Part shown: positions 23,559 to 32,960 of the stretch, piece after piece | Layout of the letters: each line of letters starts with the position of its first letter | Numbering within the stretch: the stretch's first letter is position 1 | Assembly (NCBI GenBank): GCA_017483185.1 | Contig: JAFULM010000018.1 | Location: 1-56,479 of the forward strand | DNA length: 56,479 bases | From: Prevotella sp. | GTDB lineage: Bacteria > Bacteroidota > Bacteroidia > Bacteroidales > Bacteroidaceae | Reading direction: 5' to 3' | Program-made: the position numbers and the translations under genes | Notes under the pieces: model-generated | What the model saw: only the letters and a program-made list of their open reading frames with translations | What the model was told of the DNA's origin: nothing | Databases searched by the model: none

Positions 23559-24947
23559 ATGACTATGAATTTCAGAACTCTCCTCACATTGTCGCTTGCA
23601 TTGGTGTGTGCGACATCGTTCGCGAAGAAGAAAAAAGTAGAGCTGTTTCCCGACGGAACGCCCATTCCCGCGTGGTTCAGTGACACCACCCGGGTCAACG
23701 TTGACCAGCTCGGTCAGAAGTATGTCATCACCGAGCACGGCGTCCGCAACGACTCCACGGTCATCCAGACGGAGCAGATACAGGCCGTCATCGACAAGGC
23801 CGCAGCAGCCGGAGGCGGTGTCATCGTCATCCCGAAGGGCACGTTCCTCAGCGGAAGCATCTTCTTCCGTCAGGGCACACACCTCTATTTGGAGGACGGC
23901 GCGCGCCTCAAGGGCAGTGACCGCATACGCAACTTCCGTCTCCAGACCACCCGCATGGAGGGACAGACGCTCAAATACTTCTCCGCTCTTGTCAATGCCG
24001 ACGGCCTCGACGGCTTCACCATCGCCGGACGTGGAACCATCGACGGCAACGGATGGAACTACTGGGAGGAGTTCTGGATTCGCCGCCAGTACAACCGTCA
24101 GTGCACCAATCTTGAGGCGATGCGCCCCCGCCTGGTCTACATATCCAACTGCAAGAACGTCACCGTTCAGGACGTGCGCCTCATCAACAGCCCCTTCTGG
24201 ACAAACCACATCTATAAGACCGAGAACCTCCGCTATCTCGGATGCTATATCTACGCTCCGACACGCGGCGTGACACCCGTCGATCCGAAGCGCGGTGCGC
24301 CCAGCAGCGACGCCATCGACCTCGACGTCTGCAAGAACGTGCTCATCCACGGATGCTACATGAGCGTCTGTGACGACGCCGTCGTGCTCAAAGGCGGCAA
24401 GGGAACATGGGCTGACAAGGACACGACCAACGGCCCCTGCTCAAACATCATCATCGAGGACTGCACCTACGGCCGCGTCCACGGCTGTCTGACGCTGGGC
24501 AGCGAGAGCCTCCACGACCGCAACGTGATTCTGCGCCGCTGCACCGTGACGGATGCAAACCGCGTCCTGTGGCTGAAGATGCGCCCCGACACGCCCCAGC
24601 ACTATGAGTATGTCACGGTCGAGGACATCACCGGCGACTGCAACAGCTTCCTCGTCGTACGCCCGTGGACACAGTTCTTCAAGCCCGAGAAGCGTGACGA
24701 CATGCCGTTGTCGACGTGCAACAATATCACCCTGCGCAACATCAAGGTGGAGAGCAAGAACTTCTTTGACGTCGGAAAGTCGGACAAGTATCGCCTGACG
24801 GACTTCACGTTCGAGAACTGCGACGTCAAGGACGAGAAGAACGCTTTCAATCCGGCGCTCATCGAGAACTGCACGGTGAAGAACGTGAAGATTAACGGGG
24901 AAAGCCCCACCCCGGCCCTCCCCAAGGGGAGGGTGCCTACGAGGTGA
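23559..24947 (+). CDS. Glycoside hydrolase family 28-like protein (pectin-type)
   Basis: A 462-residue secreted right-handed beta-helix protein of the GH28 (polygalacturonase) type. The signal peptide is at residues 1-22. A pectate-lyase-like N-terminal segment contains IQAVIDKAAAAGGGVIVIPKGTFLSG. Catalytic-type Asp residues lie in SDAIDLD and the CDDAVVLKGG motif, then HGCLTLGSES. The usual RIK near the end appears as LWLKM. The substrate is probably a galacturonan or rhamnogalacturonan (inference). The final 14 residues (ending SPTPALPKGRVPTR) and the stop codon are supplied by the dispersed CCCTCCCC repeat at 24904-24947. No SusC/SusD genes are adjacent. Confidence 0.9.
   Translation: MTMNFRTLLTLSLALVCATSFAKKKKVELFPDGTPIPAWFSDTTRVNVDQLGQKYVITEHGVRNDSTVIQTEQIQAVIDKAAAAGGGVIVIPKGTFLSGSIFFRQGTHLYLEDGARLKGSDRIRNFRLQTTRMEGQTLKYFSALVNADGLDGFTIAGRGTIDGNGWNYWEEFWIRRQYNRQCTNLEAMRPRLVYISNCKNVTVQDVRLINSPFWTNHIYKTENLRYLGCYIYAPTRGVTPVDPKRGAPSSDAIDLDVCKNVLIHGCYMSVCDDAVVLKGGKGTWADKDTTNGPCSNIIIEDCTYGRVHGCLTLGSESLHDRNVILRRCTVTDANRVLWLKMRPDTPQHYEYVTVEDITGDCNSFLVVRPWTQFFKPEKRDDMPLSTCNNITLRNIKVESKNFFDVGKSDKYRLTDFTFENCDVKDEKNAFNPALIENCTVKNVKINGESPTPALPKGRVPTR
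24904..24947. repeat. Dispersed CCCTCCCC repeat, copy 3, inside the GH28 3' end
   Basis: CCCCACCCCGGCCCTCCCC, then AAGGGGAGGGTGCCTACGAGG, in the same orientation as the 150-190 copy. Read in frame it encodes a PTPALPKGRV-type tail and ends in the TGA of the enzyme gene. Confidence 0.85.
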
Positions 24948-24969
24948 GACAGGGGGCTACGAATGAAGT

Positions 24970-25000
24970 ATGGGTGTTCGCAAATGGTATTTGCGCCCAT
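24970..25000 (+). terminator. Hairpin behind the GH28 gene
   Basis: ATGGG and GCAAA pair with TTTGC and CCCAT, leaving a short loop. No long T run follows, so termination is only possible, not certain. Confidence 0.4.
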
Positions 25001-25003
25001 TCT

Positions 25004-25223
25004 CATGAGGGTGTTACAGAACTCACATGGAAACCTTTAAGTGGGGTAATCGCAGTCCCCTCATTTCCAAGGAGGGGTTAGGGGTGGTTAGTCGTTTGCT
25101 ATTATCTAAAACAATGATTGTTAATGAGTTGTTGTCTAACCACCCCTAACCCCTCCTTCGAAAGGAGGGGACTGCGATTACCCCACTTAAAGGCTTCCAT
25201 GTGAGTTCTGCAACACCCTCATG
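25004..25223. repeat. 220-base palindromic element
   Basis: Arms of about 90 bases, starting CATGAGGGTGTTACAGAACT at 25004, read back inverted from 25223. They contain GTGGGGTAATCGCAGTCCCC and AGGGGTTAGGGGTGGTTAG, around a 40-base AT-rich centre. A few mismatches occur between arms. The termini resemble those of the palindrome at 25971-26122. There is no coding capacity. Confidence 0.85.
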
Positions 25224-25308
25224 TTTTTTTGTTCATCTGTATAGACTCTCCATTAATCACCAATCTCTTTCCTTTTCTGATGTCGGGAGGCATTTTCCCC
25301 TTCACTTC

Positions 25309-25350
25309 ACCTCGTAGGCACCTTCCTCTTGGGGAGGGCCGGGGTGGGCT
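25309..25350. repeat. Dispersed CCCTCCCC repeat, copy 4 (reverse)
   Basis: CACCTCGTAGGCACC, then TTGGGGAGGGCCGGGGTGGG. It lies in a region (25224-25520) without any recognisable gene. Confidence 0.8.
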
Positions 25351-25520
25351 GTCCTTTTTTTTCCTATTTTTACGCCCACGAGAGCAGGGACTTTTCATTT
25401 TTCTTTCGCCTTGCGTCCAAATATCGCAAGTATGAGCGTATCAAAAATTAGGGGTCGTCGTGATGATTTATTTGCGTATTTCATAACTTGCTCATACATA
25501 AGCATATACAAACGATGTCA

Positions 25521-25557
25521 ATTCTCCCTCCCCTTGGGGAGGGCTGGGGTGGGGCCC
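25521..25557. repeat. Dispersed CCCTCCCC repeat, copy 5 (reverse)
   Basis: CTCCCTCCCCTTGGGGAGGG, then CTGGGGTGGGG. It is joined directly to the GCCGTAAGG palindrome block that follows. Confidence 0.75.
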
Positions 25558-25830
25558 CGTAAGGCCCTCCCGAGGTTGCCGTAAGGCCCTTACGGCATTG
25601 CAACGGGGCTGCCGTTGCACTCTGAAAGCGGCCCCGTGACGACCTCGGGAGGGCCTTACGGCAAGAAAACGGTAGCTTTTTTGGACAAAAACAGCATGCA
25701 AAAACTCGCCGAAATCTTCGTTACGGAAGAGCCGTAAGGCCCTCCCGGGGATGGAGTGGGGCAAAAACGTGTCTGTTTTTGCATGCCGGACGGTCACGGA
25801 ATAATCCCGTAAGGGCCTCCCGGGTGTCGG
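25558..25830. repeat. Extragenic palindrome-rich repeat, copy 2 (diverged)
   Basis: CCGTAAGGCCCTCCCGAGG, GCCGTAAGGCCCTTACGGC, CAACGGGGCTGCCGTTGC and GACCTCGGGAGGGCCTTACG lie at 25558-25670, with more copies at 25735-25760 and 25808-25825. The intervening ACAGCATGCAAAAACTCGCCG resembles part of copy 5 at 48730-49200. No gene is seen. Confidence 0.7.
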
Positions 25831-25944
25831 AAACGCGCAAAAACGAAGGTTTTGGTGGAGGTCATTTTGTAAACAAATGTGACACCTTGGCGTTATTGTT
25901 GATTTGCAATCACGGCTGTTCGAAGATAGCAAGAACGTTGTTGC

Positions 25945-26145
25945 TGATTTGCAATCACGGCTGTTCGGAAGATAACCTCATGAAGGTGTTGCAGAACCAC
26001 ACTGTAGGGACAAATTCTTGTATCTGTCCGCCAAACATTTATTGATTATCAATACGTTTATGCGGACAGATACAAGAATTTGTCCCTACAGTGTGGTTCT
26101 GCAACACCTTCATGAGGTTATCTTGAATCGCCGTGATTGCAAGTC
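25945..26145. repeat. Nested 200-base palindrome carrying a TAGGGACA hairpin
   Basis: The outer arms are GATTTGCAATCACGG (25945-25959) and its inverse (26131-26145). The middle arms (25971-26031 and 26062-26122) run from GATAACCTCATGAAGGTGTT through the TAGGGACAAATTCTTG hairpin arms, perfectly complementary. A direct copy of the outer 22 bases (GATTTGCAATCACGGCTGTT and two more) lies at 25901-25922, 44 bases upstream. It appears to be a hairpin element inserted within another palindrome. Confidence 0.85.
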
Positions 26146-26165
26146 CGCGTATGTGTGATAACAAT

Positions 26166-26198
26166 AAAGGCGCAGAGATTTTCGTTCTCTGCGCCTTT
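26166..26198 (-). terminator. Terminator after the M16 peptidase gene
   Basis: AAAGGCGCAGAGA and TCTCTGCGCCTTT arms around a short loop. On the minus strand it lies 48 bases behind the stop and is followed by TTATT. Confidence 0.8.
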
Positions 26199-26245
26199 GT
26201 TTTGGATGCCGACGTCGGGATATACGTGTCTCCCTGCGTCATTGT

Positions 26246-29152
26246 TTAATATCCGAAGACTTCCTCCGTCGTGAGACGTTTGACGGGACCGATCTTTTCG
26301 AGGGCCTCCATGTCCAGTTCCTTCTCGTCGCCGAGGATGATGTAGCGGAACGGTTTGTTGGCGATGTTCTGTTGCTCAAAACGCACGATGTCTTCGAGTC
26401 TCATCGACGGCAGGGCGTTGTAGATGCGCTCGTTGATGTCGTAGTCGATGCCGCGGCGGATGGCGTTGCGGTATGCGAAGAGCACGTCCTCGCGGAGAGT
26501 GCGCTGGCTCTGCAGTTTTTTGGTCAGACTTTGGCGTGCGATGTCAAAGGCTCCCTGCGACTGCGGGAATGTGTCCATGATCGAGTTGAACGTGTTGATG
26601 CAGTCGGTCATCTTGTCGTTCTGAGAGATGATGTAGGTGTAGAATGTCTCGGGTTTCCCTTTCAGCCCCGGCTCGTTGTAGTATGCCGATGCGTGGTAGG
26701 CCAGTCCGCGGGCCTCGCGCAGCTCCTGGAAGACGATGCCGTTCATACTTCCGCCGAAGTATTCGTTGAAGAGAGCCTTGACGGGAGCCTCTTCCGGCGT
26801 CCATGCGCGGTTCTCGTTGTGGAACTGCATCATGTAGATGTTCTTCGCGTCATACGGAGCGATGACCACGTCGTTGGCCGAAGTGGTCTCTTGGGCGTAT
26901 TTGCGGCCGACGGGAGCGGGGGTGAGGTGTTTGGGAGTCTTGTGCTCCTTGGCCAACAGGGCGGCCAACTGCTTCTCCGTGTAGGGGCCATAGTACATGA
27001 CGGTGTGCTCGATCGAGTTGAGCCCCTTCACCATGTCGGGCAGCATCTGGGCGCCGCCGGCCCGCAGCTCCTTGTCGCTCAGTGTGTTGCGCAGACTGTT
27101 GTAGGGGCCGTACATGCCGTATCTCTGCAGAGCATACGAGTTATATTGCTGGTCGGTCTTGTTGTCCTCGCGGCTTTTCATGACCAGATTGACATATTGG
27201 TCGTAGGCATCGGCGTCTCCCTTGGCGTTCTTTAGGAAGTCCTCGAAGAGGCGGAGGGCCTTCGGCAGGTTTTCGTTGAGGCCGTTGAGATAGACCCGGA
27301 GGGTGTTGTCGCTGACAGACAGTGAGTAGTTGCAGGCCAGCTTGTAGAACTCCTGTTTGATTTCGGCCGATGTCTTCTTGTCCGTTCCTATATAATAGAG
27401 GTAGTCCGGAACGAGGTTGAGCCCCTTGACGTCTTCCGTTCCGAAGTCGTAGCAGAAGGCGAGGGTGAAGAGGTCGTCCTCGTCGTTGTGCTTGTAGTAG
27501 AGCGGCAGCGTCTTGTTGACGGTCGATACGGTCATGTCCTTCTTGAAATCGAGGAAGCGCGGCTGTATCGGTTCAACCTCTGTCCCGGCAATCTCCTGCA
27601 GGAAACGGCTGCTCATGTCACGGTTTGTCGGGATGGGTGTGATGGCGGGCTTGTCGATTTTCTTGAGTGTCGTGTCGTTGCCCATCTTCTTGTAGACGCA
27701 GACAAAGTTGTCGCCGAAGTGGCGGTTGGCGAAGTCGACGATCTGCTGCTTGGTCATGCCGGCGATGCGGTCGTACTTCCGGGCTTCGTCTTCCCACTTG
27801 GTGCCGCGGATGAACGAGCTGACGAAGAGGTCGGCACGATAGTCGTTGCTCTTCATTCCCTTGTAGTGGTTGAGCTTCATGTTGTTGACGACCGAGGGCA
27901 GGAGGTCGTCGGAGAACTCGCCGCGCTTCAGCTTGTCGAACTCACCGAGTATGAGCGGGCGCAGCTCCTCGAGCGTCTGGTTGTCTTTTGGGAAACCGTT
28001 GATGAAGAGGAAGGAATAGTCGGTCAGCCCGAAGTTGTATGCACTCACGCCCTGGGCCAGCATCTTCTGCTCCAGATTGATTTCGAAGAGACCGGCCTTG
28101 CCGTTGGCGAGCATTTTCGAGATGACGTCAAGTGTGTCCGATTGGGCACTTGATGCTCCGTCGAAACGCCATGCCAGCAGGATGTTTTCGGCCTCCTGGC
28201 CTACGACGGTGGTGTCGCAGGACGCTGTCAGGGGCTTCAGAGCCGGATATTCCGGCCGCGAGAGCGTCTGGCTTGCCTTCCATGAACCGAAATAACGGTC
28301 GATGAGGGCGATGACCTTGTCGGGGTCCATGTCGCCGGCCATGCAGACTGCGACATTGTTTGGCACATAGTAACGTTTGAAGTAGTTCTTGATGTTCGTG
28401 ATGGACGGGTTCTTCAGATGTTCCTGAGTGCCTATCGTGGTCTGCGTTCCGTAGGGATGGCCGGGAAACAGTTTGACCGCCATAGCGTCCATGGCCTTGT
28501 TGCCGTCCAGTCCGAGACCGATATTGTATTCCTCGTAGACGGCTTCCAGCTCGGTGTGGAAACCGCGGATGACCATGTTACGGAAGCGGTCGCTCTCCAC
28601 GCGCAGCCAGTTTTCGACCTCGTTGGCGGGAATGTCCTCGGTATAGACAGTCTCGTCGAAGCCCGTATAGGCGTTTGTGCCCTCGGCTCCGATGGATGAC
28701 ATCAGCTTGTCATACTCGTTCGGAATGAAATATTGTGCCGCCACCTGCGACAGGCTGTCTATGCCGCGGTATGCAAGACGGCGCTGTTCCGGGTCTTTCA
28801 GTGTGCGGTAGACCTCATAGCGGGCCTCGATGGAGTCGAGCAGCGGCGCTTCCTTGGCGTAGTCGGACGTGCCGAAGCTCTTCGTTCCCTTGAACATCAG
28901 GTGTTCCAGATAGTGGGCCAGTCCGGTCGTTTCGGCCGGATCATTGCGGCTTCCCGTGCGCACGGCAATGTATGTCTGTATGCGCGGTGCGTCCTTGTTG
29001 ACAGAAAGATAGACTTTCAGCCCGTTGTCAAGCGTGTAGATGCGTGTGTTGGTTAGGTCGCCGTCGACGGTCTGATACTTGTAGTCCTTGGCCTGAGCGC
29101 TTAAGGACATTGTGACCGCTATGCATGCGGCGGCTAATAATTTTAATTTCAT
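26246..29152 (-). CDS. M16 family zinc metallopeptidase (pitrilysin-like)
   Basis: A 968-residue secreted or periplasmic peptidase with two tandem M16 units of about 450 residues. The signal peptide is at residues 1-21. The inverted zinc motif HYLEH places His80, Glu83 and His84, with the distal Glu in LEAVYEEYN. The second half has the inactive-type partner domain (FNEYFGGSMNGIVFQELREARGLAYHASA). M16 enzymes enclose and cut short peptides. The gene lies 92 bases downstream of DUF4954 on the same strand. Confidence 0.93.
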   Translation of the reverse strand: MKLKLLAAACIAVTMSLSAQAKDYKYQTVDGDLTNTRIYTLDNGLKVYLSVNKDAPRIQTYIAVRTGSRNDPAETTGLAHYLEHLMFKGTKSFGTSDYAKEAPLLDSIEARYEVYRTLKDPEQRRLAYRGIDSLSQVAAQYFIPNEYDKLMSSIGAEGTNAYTGFDETVYTEDIPANEVENWLRVESDRFRNMVIRGFHTELEAVYEEYNIGLGLDGNKAMDAMAVKLFPGHPYGTQTTIGTQEHLKNPSITNIKNYFKRYYVPNNVAVCMAGDMDPDKVIALIDRYFGSWKASQTLSRPEYPALKPLTASCDTTVVGQEAENILLAWRFDGASSAQSDTLDVISKMLANGKAGLFEINLEQKMLAQGVSAYNFGLTDYSFLFINGFPKDNQTLEELRPLILGEFDKLKRGEFSDDLLPSVVNNMKLNHYKGMKSNDYRADLFVSSFIRGTKWEDEARKYDRIAGMTKQQIVDFANRHFGDNFVCVYKKMGNDTTLKKIDKPAITPIPTNRDMSSRFLQEIAGTEVEPIQPRFLDFKKDMTVSTVNKTLPLYYKHNDEDDLFTLAFCYDFGTEDVKGLNLVPDYLYYIGTDKKTSAEIKQEFYKLACNYSLSVSDNTLRVYLNGLNENLPKALRLFEDFLKNAKGDADAYDQYVNLVMKSREDNKTDQQYNSYALQRYGMYGPYNSLRNTLSDKELRAGGAQMLPDMVKGLNSIEHTVMYYGPYTEKQLAALLAKEHKTPKHLTPAPVGRKYAQETTSANDVVIAPYDAKNIYMMQFHNENRAWTPEEAPVKALFNEYFGGSMNGIVFQELREARGLAYHASAYYNEPGLKGKPETFYTYIISQNDKMTDCINTFNSIMDTFPQSQGAFDIARQSLTKKLQSQRTLREDVLFAYRNAIRRGIDYDINERIYNALPSMRLEDIVRFEQQNIANKPFRYIILGDEKELDMEALEKIGPVKRLTTEEVFGY

Positions 29153-29177
29153 TGGCTTAAAATTTGATTGTGATGTT

Positions 29178-29265
29178 GGTATTGTTCTTGTATGGATTTC
29201 TTATTGTTCTTGCGTGGATACCTTATTATAACTGTATGGATATCTTATTGTTCTTGTGTGAACTT
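29178..29265. repeat. Four 22-base tandem repeats at the DUF4954 3' end
   Basis: Units begin at 29178, 29200, 29222 and 29244 (CTTATTGTTCTTGTGTGGAT type). The last unit encodes the C-terminal TQEQ and stop of the DUF4954 gene on the minus strand. The others lie just behind it, as if the gene end had been copied in tandem. Confidence 0.85.
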
Positions 29266-31086
29266 ATCCAAAAAGTCGCGGAGGAGGCTCTCGTCTACGT
29301 CGCCGAGGTCATATTCGTGCTCCGCGTCACGCTTTATGGCGGCGTTGCGTGCGCTCAGCGCGCTCTCATATCCGTCTTTGACACACTGCAGGATGGTGTC
29401 CGTGAGCATCTCGGCTTCGTAGTAATCAAGAATGATGCTGTGTGCGCAGTTCCACTTGTAGTCCTCGTAGCGATTGAATATCATGGCGAAACTCTCTTCA
29501 AGATATGCCACATCTCTCGCTTTGCCGCTCTTGATGTCGTCAGCCAGGCGCTCCACCTCACTCTCGGGGGCGGGCAATCCGGCCAGATCGACCCATTCTT
29601 CAGTGCCGACACTGCTCCACGGCTGTCCGTGGTAGTGGTTTATGACGGCCTCACCCATGTACAGTCGTAAAGCCATGTCGTAGTATTCGATGCCTTTCCG
29701 CAATGCCTTGTTGCTAATGACGCAATCCCCGTAAGCATATTCCTCCTTGCCCCAGCCTTGTGTCTCTTGCAGACTCTCCAGCATGTAGCGTCCCTGCATG
29801 ACCATTGTCATGGTCAGCGGGTTCATCCAGTCGAAGCAGACGAGACTTCTCCGTCCGTTTCTCGGGCGCATGTCACGCCGTTGCCATTTTCTCGTGTCGC
29901 GCCATGTGCCGACAGTGACGAGGTTGCGGCCGGGAACGATGTGCGTCTTTCCCTCTGAAGCGATGATGTATGAGAAAGGTAGTAAGGAGGTATTGGGATG
30001 ACAGGCGACCTTGCCCATTACCATCGAAAAGTCTCCGATGGTGGCCGGCAGAAGCAGATGAGCCCCGCTGGCCGTCTTTGCGCCGCGGCCGAGCGTACCG
30101 TAGTGTATCGGTCCGAGCTTGTAGGCGTGGTTGCTGAAGTTTGTCGCGGAACCGGCGTTGAAGAAAGAATACATGCCGCCGATGAGCAATGTGGACTTGT
30201 GATGACTCACGGTGAACGGGCCGCAGAACGCTGCGCAGGCCTCACCGTTGTCCATGTGGGAGTTGGCGAAGAAGAGACTGTTCTCCGCGGAGAAGCCTTT
30301 GCCGATGTGGCAGGCTTCGCCGATGAAGCAACCGGCCACTTTCGCGCCGTCCGTGAGTGACGCGCCGGCTGCCACGACCGTGTTCTCGCAGATGACGTCA
30401 TGGCCGATGTATGTCCCGGCCTCAGGCGTCCCGGTGAGCGTGCAGTCGCTGATGAGCGACGCCCCGTTGATTTCGCAGTCGTCGCCGACCACTGTATTGA
30501 TTATCTCCCGTGTGTTTGTGATTTTCACGCGATAGCCGATTATGCCACATTCCGGTCTCCGTGCCTCCACCTCCCGGTTCACCATGTCTTTCATTCGGGC
30601 CATAATGTCGGCGTCGGAGGCATGGGCGACCATGAAGGCCGCCATCTGTGAGGTCAGCCCGTCGTAGATGATGACGTTGCCGTCGCCGGCCTCGTTGAGC
30701 ACAGGGATGATGTTGCCGTTGCCGTAGGTCGCTCCGTCGTCGGTGGCCATACGGCCGACGCCGGCTATGTAGCACTCTTCGGCGATGTCGTAGCGGCTGA
30801 TGTAGCATCCGATGTTTTCTATCAGACAGTTGTCTCCGATGGTGACATCCCGCAGGACGGCGTTGCTGATGCCGGCATGGCGCATGAATCCTTCGCCAAT
30901 CTCAATCTGCTTGTAGAACACACCGAGATATACGGTACCGCAGAATGTCACGCCACGCACGTGGTCGGGGATGAACTCTTCGGCCACGCGGACCGTGTTC
31001 CAGTCGTCGGCCGTACACCCGTGACTCTCCATGACGGCTATTTCGTCGAGCGTGAGGCTGCGGTATTTGTCTGTTGTGTCACTCAT
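29245..31086 (-). CDS. DUF4954 family protein, hexapeptide-repeat fold
   Basis: A 613-residue cytoplasmic protein of the DUF4954 family found in Bacteroidetes. The middle third has imperfect hexapeptide repeats (VTIGDNCLIENIG, VVGDDCEINGASL, GAKVAGCFIGEACHIG) typical of left-handed beta-helix acyl- or nucleotidyl-transferase-like proteins. The last 200 residues are helical and unassigned. The substrate is unknown. The start overlaps the hflX stop by eight bases, so both are translated from one mRNA. Its 3' end is part of a 22-base tandem repeat. Confidence 0.85.
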   Translation of the reverse strand: MSDTTDKYRSLTLDEIAVMESHGCTADDWNTVRVAEEFIPDHVRGVTFCGTVYLGVFYKQIEIGEGFMRHAGISNAVLRDVTIGDNCLIENIGCYISRYDIAEECYIAGVGRMATDDGATYGNGNIIPVLNEAGDGNVIIYDGLTSQMAAFMVAHASDADIMARMKDMVNREVEARRPECGIIGYRVKITNTREIINTVVGDDCEINGASLISDCTLTGTPEAGTYIGHDVICENTVVAAGASLTDGAKVAGCFIGEACHIGKGFSAENSLFFANSHMDNGEACAAFCGPFTVSHHKSTLLIGGMYSFFNAGSATNFSNHAYKLGPIHYGTLGRGAKTASGAHLLLPATIGDFSMVMGKVACHPNTSLLPFSYIIASEGKTHIVPGRNLVTVGTWRDTRKWQRRDMRPRNGRRSLVCFDWMNPLTMTMVMQGRYMLESLQETQGWGKEEYAYGDCVISNKALRKGIEYYDMALRLYMGEAVINHYHGQPWSSVGTEEWVDLAGLPAPESEVERLADDIKSGKARDVAYLEESFAMIFNRYEDYKWNCAHSIILDYYEAEMLTDTILQCVKDGYESALSARNAAIKRDAEHEYDLGDVDESLLRDFLDKFTQEQ

Positions 31087-32326
31087 ATTCTTGATAGAGG
31101 AAGTCGTTGTAGGGATATTTTTGGACGTGGAGCTCGCGCACCCGTTTGTATAGTATGTCGCGCAGTTCGTCGATGTTCTGCTTTTCGCGGGCGGAAATGA
31201 AGAGACAGTTGTCCGCCATCTTGGCCATCCACGTGCGTTTCAGCTCTTCGAGCGAAATGTTTTCGCGTGTCGGAGGCGTGAGGTCGTCCTCCTCTTTCTC
31301 CACCCATGTGTAGGCATCGATCTTGTTGAAGACAATCATCGACGGCTTGTCTGCGCAGCCGAGTTCGGCGAGAGTCTTGTTGACGACGCTGATCTGTTCC
31401 TCAAAGTCGGGGTGGGAGATGTCGACGACGTGGACCAGCAAGTCGGCCTCGCGCACCTCGTCGAGCGTCGACTTGAACGAATCGACAAGGTCGGTGGGCA
31501 GTTTGCGGATGAATCCGACAGTGTCGGCGAGCAGAAACGGCAGGTTGTCGATGACCATCTTGCGCACCGTCGTGTCGAGCGTGGCGAAGAGTTTGTTTTC
31601 GGCAAACACATCGCTCTTGGCCAGCAGGTTCATCATCGTCGACTTGCCGACGTTCGTATATCCCACCAGTGCCACGCGGATCATGCGTCCGCGGTTCTTC
31701 CGTTGCGTCGTCTTCTGGCGGTCAATCTCCTCGAGACGCTGCTTCAGGAGCGTGATGCGCTGGAGGATGATACGCCGGTCCATCTCGAGCTGCGTCTCTC
31801 CGGGGCCGCGCAATCCCACGCTACCCTTGCCGCCGCCCGAGCCCGAACCGCCGCCCTGTCGCTCGAGGTGAGTCCAGAGGCGCTGCAGTCGGGGCAGCAT
31901 ATACCGATGTTGGGCCAGTTCGACCTGCGTCTTGGCTTCGGCCGTCTGTGCGCGCATGGCGAAGATGTCGAGGATGAGGCTCGTGCGGTCGAGTATCTTC
32001 ACCTTCAGCTCTTTCTCGATGTTGCGCATCTGCTTGGCCGACAGTTCGTCGTCGAAGATGACCATGCCCACTTCGCGCTCTGCATCCTCCTCCGCTTCTA
32101 TATATTGGCGTATCTCTTCGAGCTTTCCCGAACCGACATACGTGATGGAGCTCGGCCCGTTGACCTTCTGCGTGAAGCGCTTGACGGTGACGGCGCCGGC
32201 CGTGTCGGCGAGAAATTCCAGCTCGTCGAGATATTCCTTGGTCTTCGCTTCGTCCTGTTCCTTGGTTATCAGGCCCACAAGCACAGCCGTCTCGGCTTTG
32301 GCCTCGGATATTACAAATTCTTTCAT
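31079..32326 (-). CDS. hflX: GTPase HflX
   Basis: A 415-residue ribosome-associated GTPase that rescues or splits stalled ribosomes under stress. It has an N-terminal nucleotide-binding-like domain (SSITYVGSGKLEEIRQYI), a helical linker with RGPGETQLEMDRR, and a GTPase domain with GYTNVGKSTMMN, DTVGFIRKLP and NKID. A Gly-rich stretch (RQGGGSGSGGGKGSVG) precedes the linker. The length is normal. It is the first gene of the hflX-DUF4954-M16 series, with a TACCTTTG box on the minus strand at 32356-32363. Confidence 0.95.
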   Translation of the reverse strand: MKEFVISEAKAETAVLVGLITKEQDEAKTKEYLDELEFLADTAGAVTVKRFTQKVNGPSSITYVGSGKLEEIRQYIEAEEDAEREVGMVIFDDELSAKQMRNIEKELKVKILDRTSLILDIFAMRAQTAEAKTQVELAQHRYMLPRLQRLWTHLERQGGGSGSGGGKGSVGLRGPGETQLEMDRRIILQRITLLKQRLEEIDRQKTTQRKNRGRMIRVALVGYTNVGKSTMMNLLAKSDVFAENKLFATLDTTVRKMVIDNLPFLLADTVGFIRKLPTDLVDSFKSTLDEVREADLLVHVVDISHPDFEEQISVVNKTLAELGCADKPSMIVFNKIDAYTWVEKEEDDLTPPTRENISLEELKRTWMAKMADNCLFISAREKQNIDELRDILYKRVRELHVQKYPYNDFLYQEYE

Positions 32327-32649
32327 TCGGTCTACTTATATATATAAATATGTCGCAAAGGTACAAAAAAACGTGGTATTATGTATCGTCAGAGTGAAGA
32401 AAATATAACATTGTCCCCCATTCCGCTCGGTCTTTCGTGCGGTTGGGACAAGGCGGCGACAGGGCGTCTGACTCAGCTGGCGGCTCCGGCAGCCGCGAAG
32501 TCCGGCGTCACCGAGTCACGGTCGGGTAGGGAGCCGGAGTAGGGTCGCGACCCCGTTTTGTCATGATAATATCACAAATTTAACACATGAAAATCGTTCG
32601 AAAAAAACGGCGGCGACCCTCCGATTTTGACATTCGGGCGTCATTTTCC

Positions 32650-32960
32650 GACTGAAAAAATTCCGCGGTCTTGCCGTAAGGGCCCCGCGGGGTCGCAACG
32701 GCATGCTTGTTGTCTTGCAACGGGCATGCCGCCGTGATGCAACGGGCGCCCCGTTGGAGAGCCGTAAGGGCCTTACGGCACGGAAAAATCTGCGAAAATG
32801 TTGCACACTATTGCGATTTCTGTTGTAACACGCTGACGGTCAGAGGAAAAAAGATGCACGCGCAAAACTCGCATATTTGAGTCCGAGGGACGACTTGGTG
32901 CGGAATTTATGTTAAAATCGCTGTCTTTTGTTGAGATTATTCCGTGTTTTTAACAATTGC
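32650..32960 (-). repeat. Extragenic palindrome-rich repeat, copy 3 (reverse)
   Basis: Read on the minus strand this copies the order of copy 1: AAATATGCGAGTTTTGCGCG, TGACCG, GTGTTACAACAGAAAT, TGTGCAACATTTTCGC, CCGTGCCGTAAGG, then palindromes CAACGGGGCGCCCGTTGC and GCGGGGCCCTTACGGC. It ends near a half-site GTAGGGTCGCGACC at 32542-32553. Another half-site is at 33016. The 940-base hflX-groES gap contains no recognisable gene. Confidence 0.8.
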
